The notes under the pieces: generated by a model | Told to the model about the DNA's origin: nothing | The model's input: only the letters and a program-made list of their open reading frames with translations | Databases searched by the model: none | Part shown: in pieces, positions 63,318-64,000 of the stretch | Layout of the letters: the number at the start of each line of letters is the position of its first letter | How positions within the stretch are numbered: the stretch's first letter is position 1 | Translations under genes and position numbers: made by a program | Assembly: GCA_964545585.1 (NCBI GenBank) | Contig: CAZJFT010000001.1 | Coordinates: forward strand, 1 to 64,000 | DNA length: 64,000 bases | Source of the DNA: UBA9642 sp964545585 | GTDB taxonomy: Archaea > Nanobdellota > Nanobdellia > Woesearchaeales > UBA9642 | Direction of reading: 5' to 3'

Positions 63318-63896
63318 ATGGCAAAAAAACCAGCAAAGAAAACATCAGAAAAGAACCAGGAAACAACAAAAGAGCTTCAGATAGTGAACATTGTTGTAAG
63401 TTCTTCACTTGAGCATAATATTCCATTAGAAAAAATGGCAGCAACATTAAGCAACACAGAATATAATCCGGAACAATTCCCCGGATTAGTGATAAGGATA
63501 AAGGATCCGAAGACATCAGCATTGATATTCAGCTCAGGAAAAATAGTATGCACGGGAGCAAGAAGCATACAAAAAGTTGAAGAGTCAATACAGAAGATAA
63601 TCGAAAGCCTACAAAAGATCGGAATAAAGATAACAATCAAACCGAAAATAACAATACAGAACATGGTCGCAGCAGGAAGCATCGGAATGGACCTAAACTT
63701 GAACAATCTAGCAATGAAGCTTCCAAATACAGAATATGAACCAGAGCAATTCCCGGGATTAGTATACAAGCTTATTGAGGCTAAGGCAACATTCTTGCTT
63801 TTCAGCAACGGAAAAGTCGTATGTACAGGAACAAAATCCGAAGAAGAAGCAAGACAGGCATTAGACAAGCTAGTCACGATATTGAAGAAAATATAG
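63318..63896 (+). CDS. tbp: TATA-binding protein
   Basis: 192 residues. A Lys-rich N-terminal extension (1-18) is followed by the two direct TBP repeats: IVNIVVSSSL...NPEQFPGLVIRI...SGKIVCTGARS and IQNMVAAGSI...EPEQFPGLVYKL...NGKVVCTGTKS. It nucleates transcription at the TATA boxes seen throughout the window. Confidence 0.96.
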   Translation: MAKKPAKKTSEKNQETTKELQIVNIVVSSSLEHNIPLEKMAATLSNTEYNPEQFPGLVIRIKDPKTSALIFSSGKIVCTGARSIQKVEESIQKIIESLQKIGIKITIKPKITIQNMVAAGSIGMDLNLNNLAMKLPNTEYEPEQFPGLVYKLIEAKATFLLFSNGKVVCTGTKSEEEARQALDKLVTILKKI

Positions 63897-63969
63897 TTCC
63901 GAAAAATATTCGAAAAAAAGATAACAACTTTTTTATTTTATAATTTTTAAACAATCTAAAAATGATTTA

Positions 63970-64000
63970 GGGGGAGGATGGAAGTTTAGCCATCGGCTGG
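63970..64000 (+). ncRNA. Start of a probable structured RNA gene, cut by window edge
   Basis: A TATA element TTTTTAAAC (about 63944-63952) is followed about 26 bp later by a GC-rich run beginning GGGGGAGGATGG, in a very AT-rich context and without an ATG frame. GATGG/CCATC can form a hairpin. Class not identifiable from 31 bases. Confidence 0.35.

Overview
This AT-rich window is archaeal. It carries PCNA, FEN1, TBP, transcription factor S, a proteasome-activating ATPase, Hjc, RNase J, RNase Z, the RNase P subunit p30, Trm5, Taw1 and an EndA splicing endonuclease. A single-chain PriS-PriL primase, bacterial-type gyrase A and ScpB, many small membrane or coiled-coil proteins, and the scarcity of metabolic genes point to a DPANN lineage (Woesearchaeota/Pacearchaeota-like). 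That placement is an inference. Most genes have a TATA box about 26 bp upstream of the start codon, so leaderless transcripts seem to be the rule. A minority have a GGTG or GGAGG Shine-Dalgarno, which I used to choose starts.

Layout. 0-14 kb: adenylosuccinate lyase, an exported Cys-repeat protein, PCNA behind a polymerase-dead but exonuclease-competent PolB homologue, PepF, RNase J, a tRNA-Leu(CAA) with two introns, and three related coiled-coil genes. 14-26 kb: AmrS radical SAM enzyme, an exported lamin-tail protein, ScpB with an overlapping DEDDh exonuclease, TFS, GyrA, a decayed stretch, a K+ channel and Taw1. 26-32 kb: small unknown proteins and four nuclease genes (PD-(D/E)XK, Hjc, secreted DNase I-like, Cas4-like) among two PRC-barrel genes. 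32-46 kb: a GH13 enzyme with an overlapping glycosyltransferase, PAN, a free-standing small RNA, Trm5, FEN1 and TrpRS. 46-54 kb: EndA, RNase Z, then an antitoxin-toxin-Xer recombinase operon followed by a cassette array ending at the primase stop codon. 54-64 kb: Fur/ZIP pair, HtpX/LemA, RNase P p30, a bacterial-type pseudouridine synthase, TBP, and the start of a probable RNA gene.

The most striking region is 50.8-52.7 kb. Three consecutive small membrane or exported genes are each enclosed by their own private perfect inverted repeat (12-15 bp). The intergenic segments hold a hairpin and end in a shared core, TAACANCNATTAG-like. A Xer/Int-type tyrosine recombinase is transcribed away from the array, with a toxin-antitoxin pair in its operon. 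This is the geometry of an integron cassette array, but the recombinase lacks the IntI-specific insertion.

Second is the tRNA-Leu: besides the usual intron at 37/38 it has a 20-nt intron in the T-loop (59/60) with a textbook bulge-helix-bulge fold. The EndA that could cut both is encoded in the same window. Third is the PolB homologue with intact ExoI-III motifs, a degraded polymerase domain and a C-terminal PIP-like motif matching that of the local FEN1.
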